This document shows, piece by piece, positions 25,978 to 40,891 of a stretch of DNA of 64,000 nucleotides; position 1 is the stretch's first letter; each line of letters starts with the position of its first letter. The stretch is from Enterobacter hormaechei subsp. xiangfangensis. GTDB lineage: Bacteria > Pseudomonadota > Gammaproteobacteria > Enterobacterales > Enterobacteriaceae. The notes under the pieces are model-generated. The model saw nothing but the letters and a program-made list of their open reading frames with translations, did no database searches and had not been told where the DNA came from. The DNA lies in NCBI RefSeq assembly GCF_001729785.1, contig NZ_CP017183.1, positions 2,914,001-2,978,000 on the forward strand, written 5' to 3'. Both the position numbers and the translations under genes were made by a program.

Positions 25978-26907
25978 CTAACTGGTTGATTTACCATCAT
26001 CTGCCTGAGTGTAAACTGTCGCGATAGCACTATTTGCTAAAATTTCGTCTCGCCACCAGGCGCTGGCAAGCCCGGCGGTCTGTTCATTCCAGCCCACCCA
26101 TACCGATTCGTTACTGCTCTGCGCTAAAACTTGTTTTTCCACCAGCGCTCCGCTGTCAATAAACCGCTGCGCTAAATAACGGGGAAGGTAACCGCACCCC
26201 AGGCCGCTTATTTGCAGCTCCAGCTTGGTTTTAAAATCAAAAACGGTGATGGCCTCCTGCTCATCCAGCATCTGCGATGAAATGCCGCACTCGGGGCGAG
26301 AACTGTCTCCAACCACAATGGCACGATAGTTTTTAATGACGCGTCGGGTAACCGGCTCCGGTTCATTCGCCAGCGGGTGATGAGGCGCAACGGCAAAAAC
26401 CTGCTCCAGAACACCCAGCCGCGCAAAACCAAATTCGCTCAACTGGGGAGGCTCATGCAGCGCGCCAACGATGATATCCGCCCTGCCCTGCGTCAGGGCC
26501 TCCCAGGAACCGCCCAGCACGCCATTGATAAAAACCAGCCGGGTGACGCTGTGGCGCTGATAGAACGCCTCAATAAGCGGGGTAAGCAGGGAGAAAGGGA
26601 ATGTATCATCAACCCCAATCACCAGCTCATTTTCCCAGCCCTGATGAAGTTTGACGGCCTGTTTTTCCAGCTCGCGAACCGTATGCAGCACGTCACGCCC
26701 TTTTTCCAGCAACATCTGCCCTGTACGGGTGAAACGCGCGCGATGCCCGGTGCGGTCAAGGATTTGGATATTAAGATCGCTCTCGAGCTTTTGCACGGTG
26801 TAGCTCAGAGCCGAAGGGGTTTTATAGAGCTTCGCCGAGGCGGCGGCAAAGCTCCCCTCTTTTTCCAGCGCATCCAGAATAACAAGAACATCCAGCAGCG
26901 GTTTCAT
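25978..26907 (-). CDS. yeeY: LysR-type transcriptional regulator YeeY
   Basis: A 309-residue LysR-family regulator closely similar to E. coli YeeY, whose target genes are not firmly known to me. The winged helix-turn-helix covers about residues 1-62 (GSFAAASAKLYKTPSALSYTVQKLE), followed by a periplasmic-binding-protein-like effector domain (about 90-295, with LVIGVDDTFPFSLLTPLIEAFY). It is read in the same direction as the neighbouring yeeZ (41 bp upstream) and plaP (271 bp downstream), so control of plaP or yeeZ is possible but unproven. Confidence 0.93.
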   Translation of the reverse strand: MKPLLDVLVILDALEKEGSFAAASAKLYKTPSALSYTVQKLESDLNIQILDRTGHRARFTRTGQMLLEKGRDVLHTVRELEKQAVKLHQGWENELVIGVDDTFPFSLLTPLIEAFYQRHSVTRLVFINGVLGGSWEALTQGRADIIVGALHEPPQLSEFGFARLGVLEQVFAVAPHHPLANEPEPVTRRVIKNYRAIVVGDSSRPECGISSQMLDEQEAITVFDFKTKLELQISGLGCGYLPRYLAQRFIDSGALVEKQVLAQSSNESVWVGWNEQTAGLASAWWRDEILANSAIATVYTQADDGKSTS

Positions 26908-26948
26908 CTTCGCCCCCTTGCGGTGTGCGATTGTCTCCGCCGGCGCAA

Positions 26949-27773
26949 TTATTCCATGGGCATTACCAGCGGATCGGGATACTGATACTCAAATCCCAGT
27001 TCATGGCAAATACGATTGCCATCAATAATTTTGCCTTTGCGCTCCCCCTGCGCATCACTGAATACCGGCGGCGCCAGGCCAAGCTGGCGCGCCATCAGCG
27101 GATAAAAGGTACTACGCGGCGGATGCGAAGGCGCACATATATTATAGATGTGCCCCCCTTTCGGAGCCTGTAAAAGCAGTTCTATGGCGCCGATAACATC
27201 CTCAAGGTGCACAAGATTAACCCCGTGCTGGCCATCCGGCGCGGATTTACCGGCAAAGAAGCGCCCCGGATGACGCCCCGGCCCCACCAGCCCGGCCAGA
27301 CGTAAGATATCCACCTGCGTACCAGGCAGATTGTGCAGCCAGTCTTCCAGCTCTTTCAGCACCCGGCCGCTGGCGGTCACCGGACGGCGCTCGGTGTTTT
27401 CTTTCGCCGTACCGTCGATAGCGCCATAGACGGAGGTGGAGCTGGTGAAAATGATGCGCGGGATATGGTGCGCCAGGGCGCTGTCGACAATCTCCTGCAC
27501 CGCCTGCAAGTAAAACGTCTCGCCCGGGCCGCTGCGCCGCGCCGGTAAGGTAATGACCAGCGCGTCCACATTCATCAGTTCATCCAGCTCGTCGGTATCG
27601 CAGATAAGCTCGGGTTCGAGACGCAGCTCGACACCATCAATGCCGCACATGCGTGCCGCTTCAACCCCATCTCGGGTGGTCTTACTCCCTGTCACCTGCC
27701 AGCCTTTCGCGGCTAATGACATCGCCAGTGGCATTCCTAACCATCCTAACCCGACAATCGCGACCTTTTTCAT
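26949..27773 (-). CDS. yeeZ: NAD(P)-binding epimerase-like protein YeeZ
   Basis: A 274-residue protein with an N-terminal Rossmann dinucleotide-binding motif (VGLGWLGMPLAMSLAAKG, residues 7-24) and an extended short-chain dehydrogenase/epimerase layout (FTSSTSVYGAIDGT near 115, where the usual YxxxK is not obvious). The length matches E. coli YeeZ. Its reaction is unknown to me. The position immediately before the his operon, on the opposite strand, is conserved in enterobacteria. The yefM-yoeB toxin-antitoxin genes found here in E. coli K-12 are absent. Confidence 0.92.
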   Translation of the reverse strand: MKKVAIVGLGWLGMPLAMSLAAKGWQVTGSKTTRDGVEAARMCGIDGVELRLEPELICDTDELDELMNVDALVITLPARRSGPGETFYLQAVQEIVDSALAHHIPRIIFTSSTSVYGAIDGTAKENTERRPVTASGRVLKELEDWLHNLPGTQVDILRLAGLVGPGRHPGRFFAGKSAPDGQHGVNLVHLEDVIGAIELLLQAPKGGHIYNICAPSHPPRSTFYPLMARQLGLAPPVFSDAQGERKGKIIDGNRICHELGFEYQYPDPLVMPME

Positions 27774-27876
27774 TACATTCTCCGCTTAACGATGCCTGTT
27801 ATAAGGCTACGCCAGCCTGGTGGAACGCACAATTCATACCATCAATATGAAATGAATTAATGATCAAAAAAAGCCC

Positions 27877-27906
27877 TTGCTTTATGGCGTACAACTGGTT
27901 TAGGTT
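27877..27906 (+). promoter_or_regulatory. his operon promoter
   Basis: TTGCTT (27877-27882), 18-bp spacer, TAGGTT (27901-27906), the same hexamers as the E. coli his primary promoter, located 40 bp before the leader peptide ATG. Confidence 0.85.
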
Positions 27907-27945
27907 AAAAGACATCAAATGCATAAGCATTCAACGAGAATTTAT

Positions 27946-27996
27946 ATGACACGCGTTCCTTTTAAAAACCACCATCATCACCATCATCCTGACTAG
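27946..27996 (+). CDS. hisL: his operon leader peptide
   Basis: A 16-residue peptide MTRVPFKNHHHHHHPD with six consecutive His codons; E. coli and Salmonella have seven. Ribosome stalling at these codons when histidyl-tRNA is scarce favours the antiterminator and lets transcription continue into hisG. The attenuator hairpin follows 64 bases later. Confidence 0.96.
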   Translation: MTRVPFKNHHHHHHPD

Positions 27997-28059
27997 TCTT
28001 TCAGGCGATGTGTGCTGGAAGACGTTTGGATCTTCCAGTGGTGCATGAACGCATGAAAA

Positions 28060-28096
28060 AGCCCCCGGAAGATCTTCTTCCGGGGGCTTTTTTTTG
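28060..28096 (+). terminator. his attenuator terminator
   Basis: A 12-bp stem (28061-28072 with 28076-28087) with a 3-nt loop and nine T residues. Upstream segments around 28012-28040 (CTGGAAGA and TCTTCCAG) supply the alternative pairings of the attenuation switch. Confidence 0.93.
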
Positions 28097-28140
28097 GACC
28101 GCATTCAGACAGGTTAAAACAGGTTAACGAGGAACACAGA

Positions 28141-29040
28141 ATGTTAGATAACTCACGTTTACGCATAGCTATTCAAAAATCAGGCCGTTTAAGCGACGAT
28201 TCACGCGAACTGCTGGCCCGCTGCGGGATTAAAATCAACCTGCACACCCAACGCCTGATCGCCCTGGCTGAAAATATGCCGATCGACATTCTGCGCGTAC
28301 GTGATGACGATATCCCGGGCCTGGTGATGGATGGCGTCGTTGATCTCGGCATCATCGGCGAAAACGTACTGGAAGAAGAGTTATTAACCCGCCGCGCGCA
28401 GGGCGAAGATCCGCGTTACTTTACCCTGCGTCGTCTGGACTTTGGCGGCTGCCGCCTGTCGCTGGCCACGCCGGTCGATGAAGCCTGGGACGGCCCGGCC
28501 GCGCTGAACGGCAAACGTATCGCCACCTCTTACCCTCACCTGCTGAAGCGTTACCTCGATCAAAAAGGCGTGCAGTTTAAATCCTGTCTGCTGAACGGCT
28601 CCGTTGAAGTGGCGCCGCGTGCGGGCCTGGCCGATGCCATCTGTGACCTCGTCTCCACCGGCGCCACGCTGGAAGCGAACGGCCTGCGCGAAGTGGAGGT
28701 GATCTACCGCTCCAAAGCGTGCCTTATCCAGCGCGACGGCGAGATGGCCGACGCCAAACAGCAGCTCATCGACAAACTGCTGACCCGCATTCAGGGCGTG
28801 ATTCAGGCGCGTGAATCCAAATACATCATGATGCATGCGCCAACCGAGCGTCTGGAGGAAGTGATTGCCCTGCTGCCGGGCGCTGAGCGTCCAACCATTC
28901 TGCCGCTGGCGGGCGACCAGCAGCGCGTGGCGATGCACATGGTGAGCAGCGAAACCCTGTTCTGGGAAACCATGGAAAAACTGAAGGCGCTGGGCGCAAG
29001 CTCCATTCTGGTGCTGCCAATTGAGAAGATGATGGAGTAA
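28141..29040 (+). CDS. hisG: ATP phosphoribosyltransferase
   Basis: A 299-residue long-form HisG, the first enzyme of histidine synthesis, joining ATP and PRPP and inhibited by histidine. The N-terminal bilobal catalytic domain starts [15 protein letters not shown] and contains the PRPP loop ([14 protein letters not shown], about 176-190). The C-terminal ACT-like histidine-binding domain covers about 225-299. The length equals E. coli HisG. It is the first structural gene after the attenuator, with a GAGGAACAC ribosome-site region upstream, and hisD begins 5 bp later. Confidence 0.98.
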   Translation: MLDNSRLRIAIQKSGRLSDDSRELLARCGIKINLHTQRLIALAENMPIDILRVRDDDIPGLVMDGVVDLGIIGENVLEEELLTRRAQGEDPRYFTLRRLDFGGCRLSLATPVDEAWDGPAALNGKRIATSYPHLLKRYLDQKGVQFKSCLLNGSVEVAPRAGLADAICDLVSTGATLEANGLREVEVIYRSKACLIQRDGEMADAKQQLIDKLLTRIQGVIQARESKYIMMHAPTERLEEVIALLPGAERPTILPLAGDQQRVAMHMVSSETLFWETMEKLKALGASSILVLPIEKMME

Positions 29041-29045
29041 CGACC

Positions 29046-34550
<5,505 letters not shown>

Positions 34551-34557
<7 letters not shown>

Positions 34558-35162
34558 CAGAGCAACAACAGGCGCAGCTGGACTGGGAAAAAACTGACGG
34601 ATTACTGCCGGTGGTTGTACAGCATGCCGTTTCAGGCGAAGTGCTGATGCTGGGATACATGAACCAGCAGGCACTGGCAAAAACGATCGATACCGGCAAG
34701 GTGACGTTTTTCTCGCGCACCAAACAGCGCCTGTGGACGAAAGGGGAAACCTCGGGCCACTTCCTGAACGTGGTCAGCATTACGCCAGACTGCGACAACG
34801 ACACCCTGCTGGTGCTGGTCAACCCGATTGGGCCGACCTGTCACAAAGGCACCAGCAGCTGCTTCGGTGAGGCGAGCCACCAGTGGCTGTTTCTCTATCA
34901 GCTGGAACAGCTGCTGGCAGAACGTAAATCAGCGGATCCTGAGAGCTCATACACGGCGAAGCTGTACGCCAGCGGCACCAAACGTATTGCGCAGAAAGTG
35001 GGTGAGGAAGGCGTTGAAACGGCGCTGGCGGCCACCGTGCATGACCGTGAGGAGCTGACGAACGAAGCGTCTGATTTGATGTATCACCTGCTGGTGCTGC
35101 TTCAGGATCAGGAGCTGGATTTAACGACGGTGATTGAGAATTTGCGGAAACGGCATAAATAA
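34551..35162 (+). CDS. hisI: Bifunctional phosphoribosyl-AMP cyclohydrolase / phosphoribosyl-ATP pyrophosphatase
   Basis: A 203-residue fusion (also called hisIE), equal in length to E. coli. The N-terminal cyclohydrolase (about 1-115) has the [18 protein letters not shown] and [10 protein letters not shown] metal-binding region. The C-terminal pyrophosphatase (about 115-203) has [18 protein letters not shown], the all-alpha NTP hydrolase metal motif. Last gene of the his operon; it overlaps hisF by 7 bases and is followed by a strong terminator. Confidence 0.98.
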
Positions 35163-35191
35163 AAAAGACCGGGGAAACCCGGTCTTTTTTT
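35162..35191. terminator. Bidirectional terminator between hisI and wzzB
   Basis: AAGACCGGG/CCCGGTCTT with a GAAA tetraloop, flanked by A-runs on the left and T-runs on the right, so it can end both convergent transcripts. Confidence 0.93.
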
Positions 35192-35200
35192 GTGTGTAAA

Positions 35201-36181
35201 TCAGGCTCTTGGTTTGTAGTTTCTCAGCGCGTTACGGCCGAGGACGACAGCAGAACCGATGATCCCGCCGAGGAGAACGGCAAGGATGAGGGTGATGGCC
35301 TTTTTAGGGCTGTCACGTCGGATAGGCAGATTAGGTTTCATAACGTAACGATAGACGTGAATGGTGTCTGGGTTAACGTTGAGGTTCTGAATATCAAGTA
35401 AGTTTTGTTTGGTCTGGTAGTAAGCGCCTGAGAAGACCAGCGGACGTGACGCTTCGTTATCAATCATTGACTTGAGCGCTACGGTACCCAGCAGGAACAT
35501 GGTTTCCTGAGTGACATCCTGCGTTTGCTGGAGCTGTGGAGTACTAATATTAGCTGCTTCCGCATTCTTGTAAGCTTCAGAGATCTGTTTGATACGCAGA
35601 TCTTTCTGCTCCTGTGCCACTTTCTCCTGGTTTTGAAGCGAGTCGTTCAGGGTTGTGATCTGCTGCTTGAGGTTATCTCTGAGGTCAAGCGTCAGTTCTT
35701 TAGCCGTCTGCTCATCAACCTGCTGAATATACTGAGCTAATTGCTTTTGAGCTGCATCAGCGGATTCGCCCTGATAGCTTACGGTTAAAGGTAAACTTTG
35801 CCCTTTTACGGTAGGCTCAATAGTCAGTTTTTCCGGATCTTCCTGATTCTCCAGCGCCTGAGCTAATGCCGAGAAGGAAGAATTAAAACGACCAATAGCA
35901 CGATTCTGAATATCCAGCATGGATGGAGCTGCCCCACCATAGAGGATATTCAACGCATTGGAATAAGTGGCGATTTGTGCCGCATCTGGCTGGGCTATGA
36001 TGGCGGATGACGTCCATTTCTCTTTAGCAACAGTGATGTAAACAACGGCAAGAACGATAAAAGCAGCAACGAATGCTCCAATTACCCACTTACCACGCCA
36101 CAGCTGTAGCACTAAATCCAGTAAATCAATTTGCTCCGGGTCATTGTTGCGTGTGACCAGGCTATTGTTGTTTTGCGTCAT
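35201..36181 (-). CDS. wzzB: O-antigen chain length regulator Wzz
   Basis: A 326-residue polysaccharide copolymerase that sets the modal length of the O-antigen made by Wzy. The ATG at 36181 with AGGGA upstream gives exactly the E. coli length; the open frame continues upstream without family similarity. Two membrane helices enclose a large periplasmic coiled domain: TM1 at about 33-52 and TM2 near the C terminus after the proline-rich motif PNLPIRRDSPKKA. It lies between the his operon and uge/ugd, the standard wzz position. Confidence 0.96.
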   Translation of the reverse strand: MTQNNNSLVTRNNDPEQIDLLDLVLQLWRGKWVIGAFVAAFIVLAVVYITVAKEKWTSSAIIAQPDAAQIATYSNALNILYGGAAPSMLDIQNRAIGRFNSSFSALAQALENQEDPEKLTIEPTVKGQSLPLTVSYQGESADAAQKQLAQYIQQVDEQTAKELTLDLRDNLKQQITTLNDSLQNQEKVAQEQKDLRIKQISEAYKNAEAANISTPQLQQTQDVTQETMFLLGTVALKSMIDNEASRPLVFSGAYYQTKQNLLDIQNLNVNPDTIHVYRYVMKPNLPIRRDSPKKAITLILAVLLGGIIGSAVVLGRNALRNYKPRA

Positions 36182-36374
36182 ACAATCCCTAACAGATGAA
36201 AAAGGGCAAAAATAATCTTGTTTCCTTAGTGTATCTGTTGCTGGCGATTTTTCTATAAGAATCCGATGAGTTATATCGGAAAGATGGGTTATGTATGTCG
36301 ATTCCAACGCGTTATCATAGATGGACTTTGATGCCCAGTGGCATCAACAAGAACACAGACTAAATGAGGAAACT

Positions 36375-37379
36375 ATGAAATTTCTGGTAACGGGCGCGGC
36401 GGGCTTTATCGGTTCTCATGTCAGCAAGCGCCTGCTTGATGCAGGGCATGAAGTTGTTGGGATTGATAATCTGAATGATTACTATGACCCTAACCTCAAG
36501 CTCGCTCGCCTCGAACTGCTCAAATCCGAGAGTTTCACCTTCCACAAGCTTGATTTAGCGGACCGCGAGGGCATGGCTGCGCTCTTCGCCAATGAGAAAT
36601 TTGACCGCGTGATCCATCTTGCCGCCCAGGCGGGAGTGCGTTACTCGCTGGAAAACCCGCATGCCTACGCAGATGCAAACCTGGTAGGTCACCTGAACGT
36701 ACTGGAAGGCTGTCGCCACAATAAGGTTCAGCACCTTCTGTATGCTTCATCCAGCTCTGTCTACGGCCTCAACCGTAAGATGCCGTTTTCTACTGACGAC
36801 TCCGTGGATCATCCGGTATCCCTGTATGCGGCAACCAAAAAAGCTAACGAGCTGATGTCGCATACCTATTCGCATCTGTACAATCTGCCTACCACTGGCC
36901 TGCGCTTCTTTACCGTGTATGGCCCATGGGGCCGACCGGACATGGCGCTGTTCAAATTCACCAAAGCCATGATTGAAGGCAACAGCATCGACGTATACAA
37001 CTACGGCAAGATGAAGCGCGACTTCACCTATATCGATGATATTGCGGAGGCGATTATCCGCCTACAGGACGTTATTCCTCAGGCCGATGCCGACTGGACG
37101 GTCGAAGCCGGTTCGCCAGCAACCAGCTCTGCCCCGTATCGCGTGTATAACATCGGTAACAGCTCACCTGTCGAACTGATGGATTACATCACCGCGCTTG
37201 AAGAGGCGCTGGGGAAAGAAGCGGTGAAAAATATGATGCCGATCCAGCCGGGGGACGTGCTGGAGACCAGTGCGGACACCAAAGCGCTGTATGACGTTAT
37301 TGGGTTTAAACCACAAACCTCAGTCAAAGAAGGAGTGAAAAACTTCGTCGACTGGTACCGCAACTTCTATAACGTTTAA
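36375..37379 (+). CDS. uge: UDP-glucuronate 4-epimerase (UDP-galacturonate synthesis)
   Basis: A 334-residue NAD-dependent epimerase closely resembling Klebsiella Uge, which makes UDP-galacturonate from UDP-glucuronate for LPS core or capsule. Visible motifs: NAD-binding GAAGFIGSH at 8-16, a serine-rich SSSSVYG and catalytic Tyr-xxx-Lys in YAATKKANE, and the substrate loop [16 protein letters not shown] typical of the uronate epimerase group. The ATG at 36375 follows GAGGA and gives the family length; an ATG 54 bases upstream lacks a ribosome site. It is divergent from wzzB and convergent with ugd, whose product UDP-glucuronate is its substrate. Confidence 0.92.
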   Translation: MKFLVTGAAGFIGSHVSKRLLDAGHEVVGIDNLNDYYDPNLKLARLELLKSESFTFHKLDLADREGMAALFANEKFDRVIHLAAQAGVRYSLENPHAYADANLVGHLNVLEGCRHNKVQHLLYASSSSVYGLNRKMPFSTDDSVDHPVSLYAATKKANELMSHTYSHLYNLPTTGLRFFTVYGPWGRPDMALFKFTKAMIEGNSIDVYNYGKMKRDFTYIDDIAEAIIRLQDVIPQADADWTVEAGSPATSSAPYRVYNIGNSSPVELMDYITALEEALGKEAVKNMMPIQPGDVLETSADTKALYDVIGFKPQTSVKEGVKNFVDWYRNFYNV

Positions 37380-37385
37380 AAACAA

Positions 37386-37412
37386 AAAACCCGGCACAGT
37401 GCCGGGTTTTTT
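37386..37412. terminator. Bidirectional terminator between uge and ugd
   Basis: AAACCCGGC/GCCGGGTTT stem (37388-37395 with 37401-37408) with A-run and T-run on either side, seven bases after the uge stop. Confidence 0.92.
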
Positions 37413-37428
37413 TATATCACGATTTTGA

Positions 37429-38595
37429 TCAGTCGCTGCCGAACAAATCGCGGGTATAGACTTTATCTTTCACGTCCGCCAGCTCTTCCGCCATACGGTT
37501 GGAGATAATTACATCCGCTTCTTTCTTAAACGCATCCAGATCGCGGATCACACGCGAATGGAAGAACTCATCTTCCTGCATCGCCGGTTCATAAATAATG
37601 ACCTGCACGCCCTTCGCCTTAATACGCTTCATGATCCCCTGAATGGAAGAAGCGCGGAAGTTATCGGAACCGCTCTTCATGATCAGGCGATACACGCCCA
37701 CCACTTTTGGCTGACGAGCGAGAATAGAATCCGAGATGAAGTCTTTACGCGTGCGGTTGGCATCCACAATGGCAGAAATCAGGTTGTTCGGCACCGCCTG
37801 ATAGTTAGCCAGCAGCTGCTTGGTGTCTTTTGGCAGACAGTAGCCGCCGTAACCGAATGACGGGTTGTTGTAGTGGTTACCGATACGCGGGTCAAGACAC
37901 ACGCCCTCGATGATCTGACGGGTGTTCAGACCTAAGCTCTCTGCGTAGCTGTCAAGTTCGTTGAAGTAAGCCACGCGCATCGCCAGATAGGTATTGGCGA
38001 AAAGCTTAATGGCCTCTGCCTCGGTGGAATCGGTGAACAGCACCGGAATATCTTTTTTGATTGCGCCTTCCTGAAGCAACGCAGCAAAACGCTCTGCGCG
38101 CTCGGAACGCTCGCCAATCACGATACGGGATGGGTGCAGGTTATCGTATAACGCCCTGCCCTCGCGGAGAAATTCCGGCGAGAAGAAGACATTATCAATA
38201 CCCAACTCTTCTTTAATCGATTTGGTGAAACCCACTGGAATTGTCGACTTGATGATCATCACTGCGTTCGGGTTGATTGCCGTAACGTCTTTGATCACCG
38301 CTTCAACGGTTGAGGTATTGAAGTAGTTGGTTTTAGGATCGTAGTCGGTTGGGGTGGCGATGATGACGAAATCCGCATCGCGGTAAGCGTCTTCTTTGTC
38401 CGTGGTAGCGCGGAAGTTCAGCGGTTTAGTCGCGAGGTACTCTTCAATCTCTTTATCGACGATCGGGGACTTCTTCTGGTTAAGCATGTCCACTTTTGCC
38501 TGCACGATATCCAGCGCAACCACTTCATGGTTTTGTGCAATCAGAATACCGTTTGAGAGACCAACATAGCCTGTTCCGGAGATGGTTATTTTCAT
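37429..38595 (-). CDS. ugd: UDP-glucose 6-dehydrogenase
   Basis: A 388-residue cytoplasmic enzyme that oxidises UDP-glucose to UDP-glucuronate with two NAD+, feeding colanic acid, aminoarabinose modification of lipid A and, through uge, UDP-galacturonate. The N-terminal [13 protein letters not shown] motif (7-16), [20 protein letters not shown] and the catalytic Cys in [13 protein letters not shown] are visible. The length equals E. coli Ugd. It has its own promoter in the 239-bp gap after rmlA and ends at the shared terminator with uge. Confidence 0.97.
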   Translation of the reverse strand: MKITISGTGYVGLSNGILIAQNHEVVALDIVQAKVDMLNQKKSPIVDKEIEEYLATKPLNFRATTDKEDAYRDADFVIIATPTDYDPKTNYFNTSTVEAVIKDVTAINPNAVMIIKSTIPVGFTKSIKEELGIDNVFFSPEFLREGRALYDNLHPSRIVIGERSERAERFAALLQEGAIKKDIPVLFTDSTEAEAIKLFANTYLAMRVAYFNELDSYAESLGLNTRQIIEGVCLDPRIGNHYNNPSFGYGGYCLPKDTKQLLANYQAVPNNLISAIVDANRTRKDFISDSILARQPKVVGVYRLIMKSGSDNFRASSIQGIMKRIKAKGVQVIIYEPAMQEDEFFHSRVIRDLDAFKKEADVIISNRMAEELADVKDKVYTRDLFGSD

Positions 38596-38664
38596 TTGTT
38601 TGACTTCTACACGTTTGAGTTTTTGATGACCATAACACAGTCACCACAATGATTAACTAAGCGT

Positions 38665-38694
38665 TTTTTATCGCTAACCTTCATTCGCTGTCAA
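38665..38694 (-). promoter_or_regulatory. Putative ugd promoter
   Basis: On the minus strand TTGACA (38689-38694), 18-bp spacer, TAAAAA (38665-38670), about 70 bp before the ugd ATG. The remaining gap up to rmlA shows a weak GCAG hairpin but no gene. Confidence 0.6.
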
Positions 38695-38834
38695 GGTTTC
38701 AGGTTTTTTGAAAAATGTTTTTGCTCAACAAAAAGTTCTGTCGTTACACTAAGCAAAGTACCTGTTTTACAGCGACAATAAGACGTTAAAGGGCAGTCGA
38801 TAGCAAGCAGAGGAAAACTGCTTACTTCGTCAAA

Positions 38835-39716
38835 TCAGACTAATCCCTTGGTCAGATTCAGCAGATACTGACCATACCCTGTCTTTTTCAATGGGTCAGC
38901 GAGTACCCGAAGTTGTTCGGCATCAATAAAACCTCGTCGGAACGCAATCTCTTCAGGACATGAAACTTTTAGCCCCTGTCGCTCTTCAATTGTGGCGATA
39001 AAATTGCTTGCCTCGATCATACTCTGATGCGTTCCGGTATCCAGCCAGGCATAACCGCGTCTCATCATCGCGACAGACAATCGTCCCTGCTGCATATAGA
39101 TGCGGTTGATGTCGGTAATTTCGAGTTCACCTCGCTCGGACGGCGTTAAACTTTTGGCCATCTCAATCACATCGTTGTCGTAAAAATAAAGACCGGTTAT
39201 TGCGTAATTACTCTTGGGTTGCTGAGGCTTCTCCTCAAGACCAATTGCAGTACCGTCTTTATCAAACTCAACGACGCCATAGCGTTCCGGGTCGCTGACA
39301 TGATAGGCGAATACGGTCGCACCCTCTTGCTGGCTTGCTGCGCCTTCAAGCAGTCTGGGGAGATCGTGTCCGTAAAAAATATTATCGCCTAATACCAGCG
39401 CACAATTATCCTCACCGATAAACTCTTCACCCAGAATAAAAGCTTGTGCCAGTCCATCAGGACTTGGTTGCACTTTATACTGGATATGCAATCCCCACTG
39501 GCTACCGTTTCCGAGCAGTTGTTCAAAACGCGGAGTGTCCTGAGGCGTGCTGATAATCAGAATATCTCGTATACCTGCCAGCATAAGCGTAGAGAGCGGA
39601 TAATAGATCATTGGCTTATCGTAAATTGGCAACAATTGCTTACTTACGGCCATAGTCACGGGATAAAGACGTGTACCCGATCCGCCAGCTAATATAATCC
39701 CTTTACGTTTCGTCAT
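38835..39716 (-). CDS. rfbA: Glucose-1-phosphate thymidylyltransferase
   Basis: A 293-residue RmlA/RfbA enzyme that makes dTDP-glucose from glucose 1-phosphate and dTTP. The nucleotide-binding start [48 protein letters not shown] and the late [12 protein letters not shown] match the family. It begins directly after rfbB with no gap. The usual partners rmlC and rmlD for dTDP-rhamnose are not present in the window, so the dTDP-sugar product is unclear. Confidence 0.96.
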   Translation of the reverse strand: MTKRKGIILAGGSGTRLYPVTMAVSKQLLPIYDKPMIYYPLSTLMLAGIRDILIISTPQDTPRFEQLLGNGSQWGLHIQYKVQPSPDGLAQAFILGEEFIGEDNCALVLGDNIFYGHDLPRLLEGAASQQEGATVFAYHVSDPERYGVVEFDKDGTAIGLEEKPQQPKSNYAITGLYFYDNDVIEMAKSLTPSERGELEITDINRIYMQQGRLSVAMMRRGYAWLDTGTHQSMIEASNFIATIEERQGLKVSCPEEIAFRRGFIDAEQLRVLADPLKKTGYGQYLLNLTKGLV

Positions 39717-40802
39717 TTACTTACGCTCCCCATAATTCTGCTCAATCCAGCTCTTATAGGCCCCGCTTTTCACATTCGAAACCCACTCCTGGTTATTCAA
39801 ATACCATTCAACCGTTTTACGGATGCCGCTTTCAAAGGTTTCCAGAGGAGTCCATCCGAGCTCGTCGCTAATTTTATGAGCATCAATTGCATAACGTCTG
39901 TCGTGACCTGGTCGGTCCGCGACATAAGTAATTTGTGCGCGATAGGATGTTTCTTTCGGTACCATTTCATTGAGCAGATCACAAATTGTCTGAACGACTT
40001 CAATATTTTTCTTCTCGTTATGGCCGCCAATATTATAGGTTTCGCCCGGCTTACCCGTAGTCAGAACCGTATACAGTGCACGAGCATGATCTTCAACGTA
40101 TAACCAGTCACGGATTTGATCGCCCTTACCGTAGATCGGCAATGGTTTATTATCCAGCGCATTAAGGATAACAAGAGGGATCAGCTTTTCAGGAAAGTGG
40201 TATGGGCCATAATTATTCGAACAATTTGTCACAATCCCAGGTAAACCATAGGTGCGTATCCAGGCTCGAACTAAATGGTCGCTGGACGCTTTTGACGCTG
40301 AGTAAGGGCTGCTTGGCTGATACGCTGTTTTCTCGGTAAACAGCGGTAACGGGGTGGAGTCATAATGTTCATCGGGATGAGGCAGATCGCCGTAAACCTC
40401 ATCAGTTGAAATGTGATGGAAACGGAAGGCGGATTTTGCTGCCTCGTCCAGTGAAGACCAGTAAGCACGGCTCGTTTCTAACAGGTTATACGTGCCAACA
40501 ATATTGGTTTCAATAAACGCAGCGGGACCGGTAATAGAACGGTCGACATGGCTCTCGGCAGCCAGGTGCATTACCGCATCAGGCTGATGGGTAGCAAAAA
40601 TACGCGCCATTGCCTCTTTATCACATATATCGGCATGCTCAAAAACATAGCGCTCGCTATCGCTTACTTCACGCAAGGATTCCAGATTACCGGCATAGGT
40701 CAATTTATCAACGTTAACAACGCTATCCCGAGTATTGCTAATAATATGTCGGATAACCGCGGAACCGATAAAACCGGCACCGCCAGTAACTAGAATTTTC
40801 AC
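39717..40802 (-). CDS. rfbB: dTDP-glucose 4,6-dehydratase
   Basis: A 361-residue RmlB/RfbB enzyme converting dTDP-glucose to dTDP-4-keto-6-deoxyglucose with bound NAD+. It shows [13 protein letters not shown] at 7-19, [12 protein letters not shown], the catalytic region [11 protein letters not shown] with Thr-Asp-Glu and [10 protein letters not shown] (Tyr-xxx-Lys). It is the first gene of a two-gene rfbBA unit placed between gnd and ugd. Only 89 bp separate it from the gnd stop, and that gap holds the gnd terminator, so a promoter could overlap gnd or depend on read-through. Confidence 0.96.
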   Translation of the reverse strand: MKILVTGGAGFIGSAVIRHIISNTRDSVVNVDKLTYAGNLESLREVSDSERYVFEHADICDKEAMARIFATHQPDAVMHLAAESHVDRSITGPAAFIETNIVGTYNLLETSRAYWSSLDEAAKSAFRFHHISTDEVYGDLPHPDEHYDSTPLPLFTEKTAYQPSSPYSASKASSDHLVRAWIRTYGLPGIVTNCSNNYGPYHFPEKLIPLVILNALDNKPLPIYGKGDQIRDWLYVEDHARALYTVLTTGKPGETYNIGGHNEKKNIEVVQTICDLLNEMVPKETSYRAQITYVADRPGHDRRYAIDAHKISDELGWTPLETFESGIRKTVEWYLNNQEWVSNVKSGAYKSWIEQNYGERK

Positions 40803-40839
40803 GCAATCTATTCCATTAAACAGTAGGTGGATCGGGTAA

Positions 40840-40871
40840 GATAAAAAAGCCCGGTATCGCTACCGGGCTTG
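40840..40871 (-). terminator. Terminator of gnd
   Basis: Perfect 10-bp stem AAGCCCGGTA/TACCGGGCTT (40847-40856 with 40861-40870) with a 4-nt loop. On the minus strand it is followed by TTTTTTAT, a good U-tract. Confidence 0.9.
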
Positions 40872-40891
40872 ATGGCATGGCTAACCGTATA

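Noticed and set aside
36255..36285. Possible RcsB-type site (TAAGAATCC) and TCCGAT/ATCGGA inverted repeat upstream of wzzB
   Set aside because: Only one half matches the RcsAB consensus, and the inverted repeat is short; not enough to call a site.
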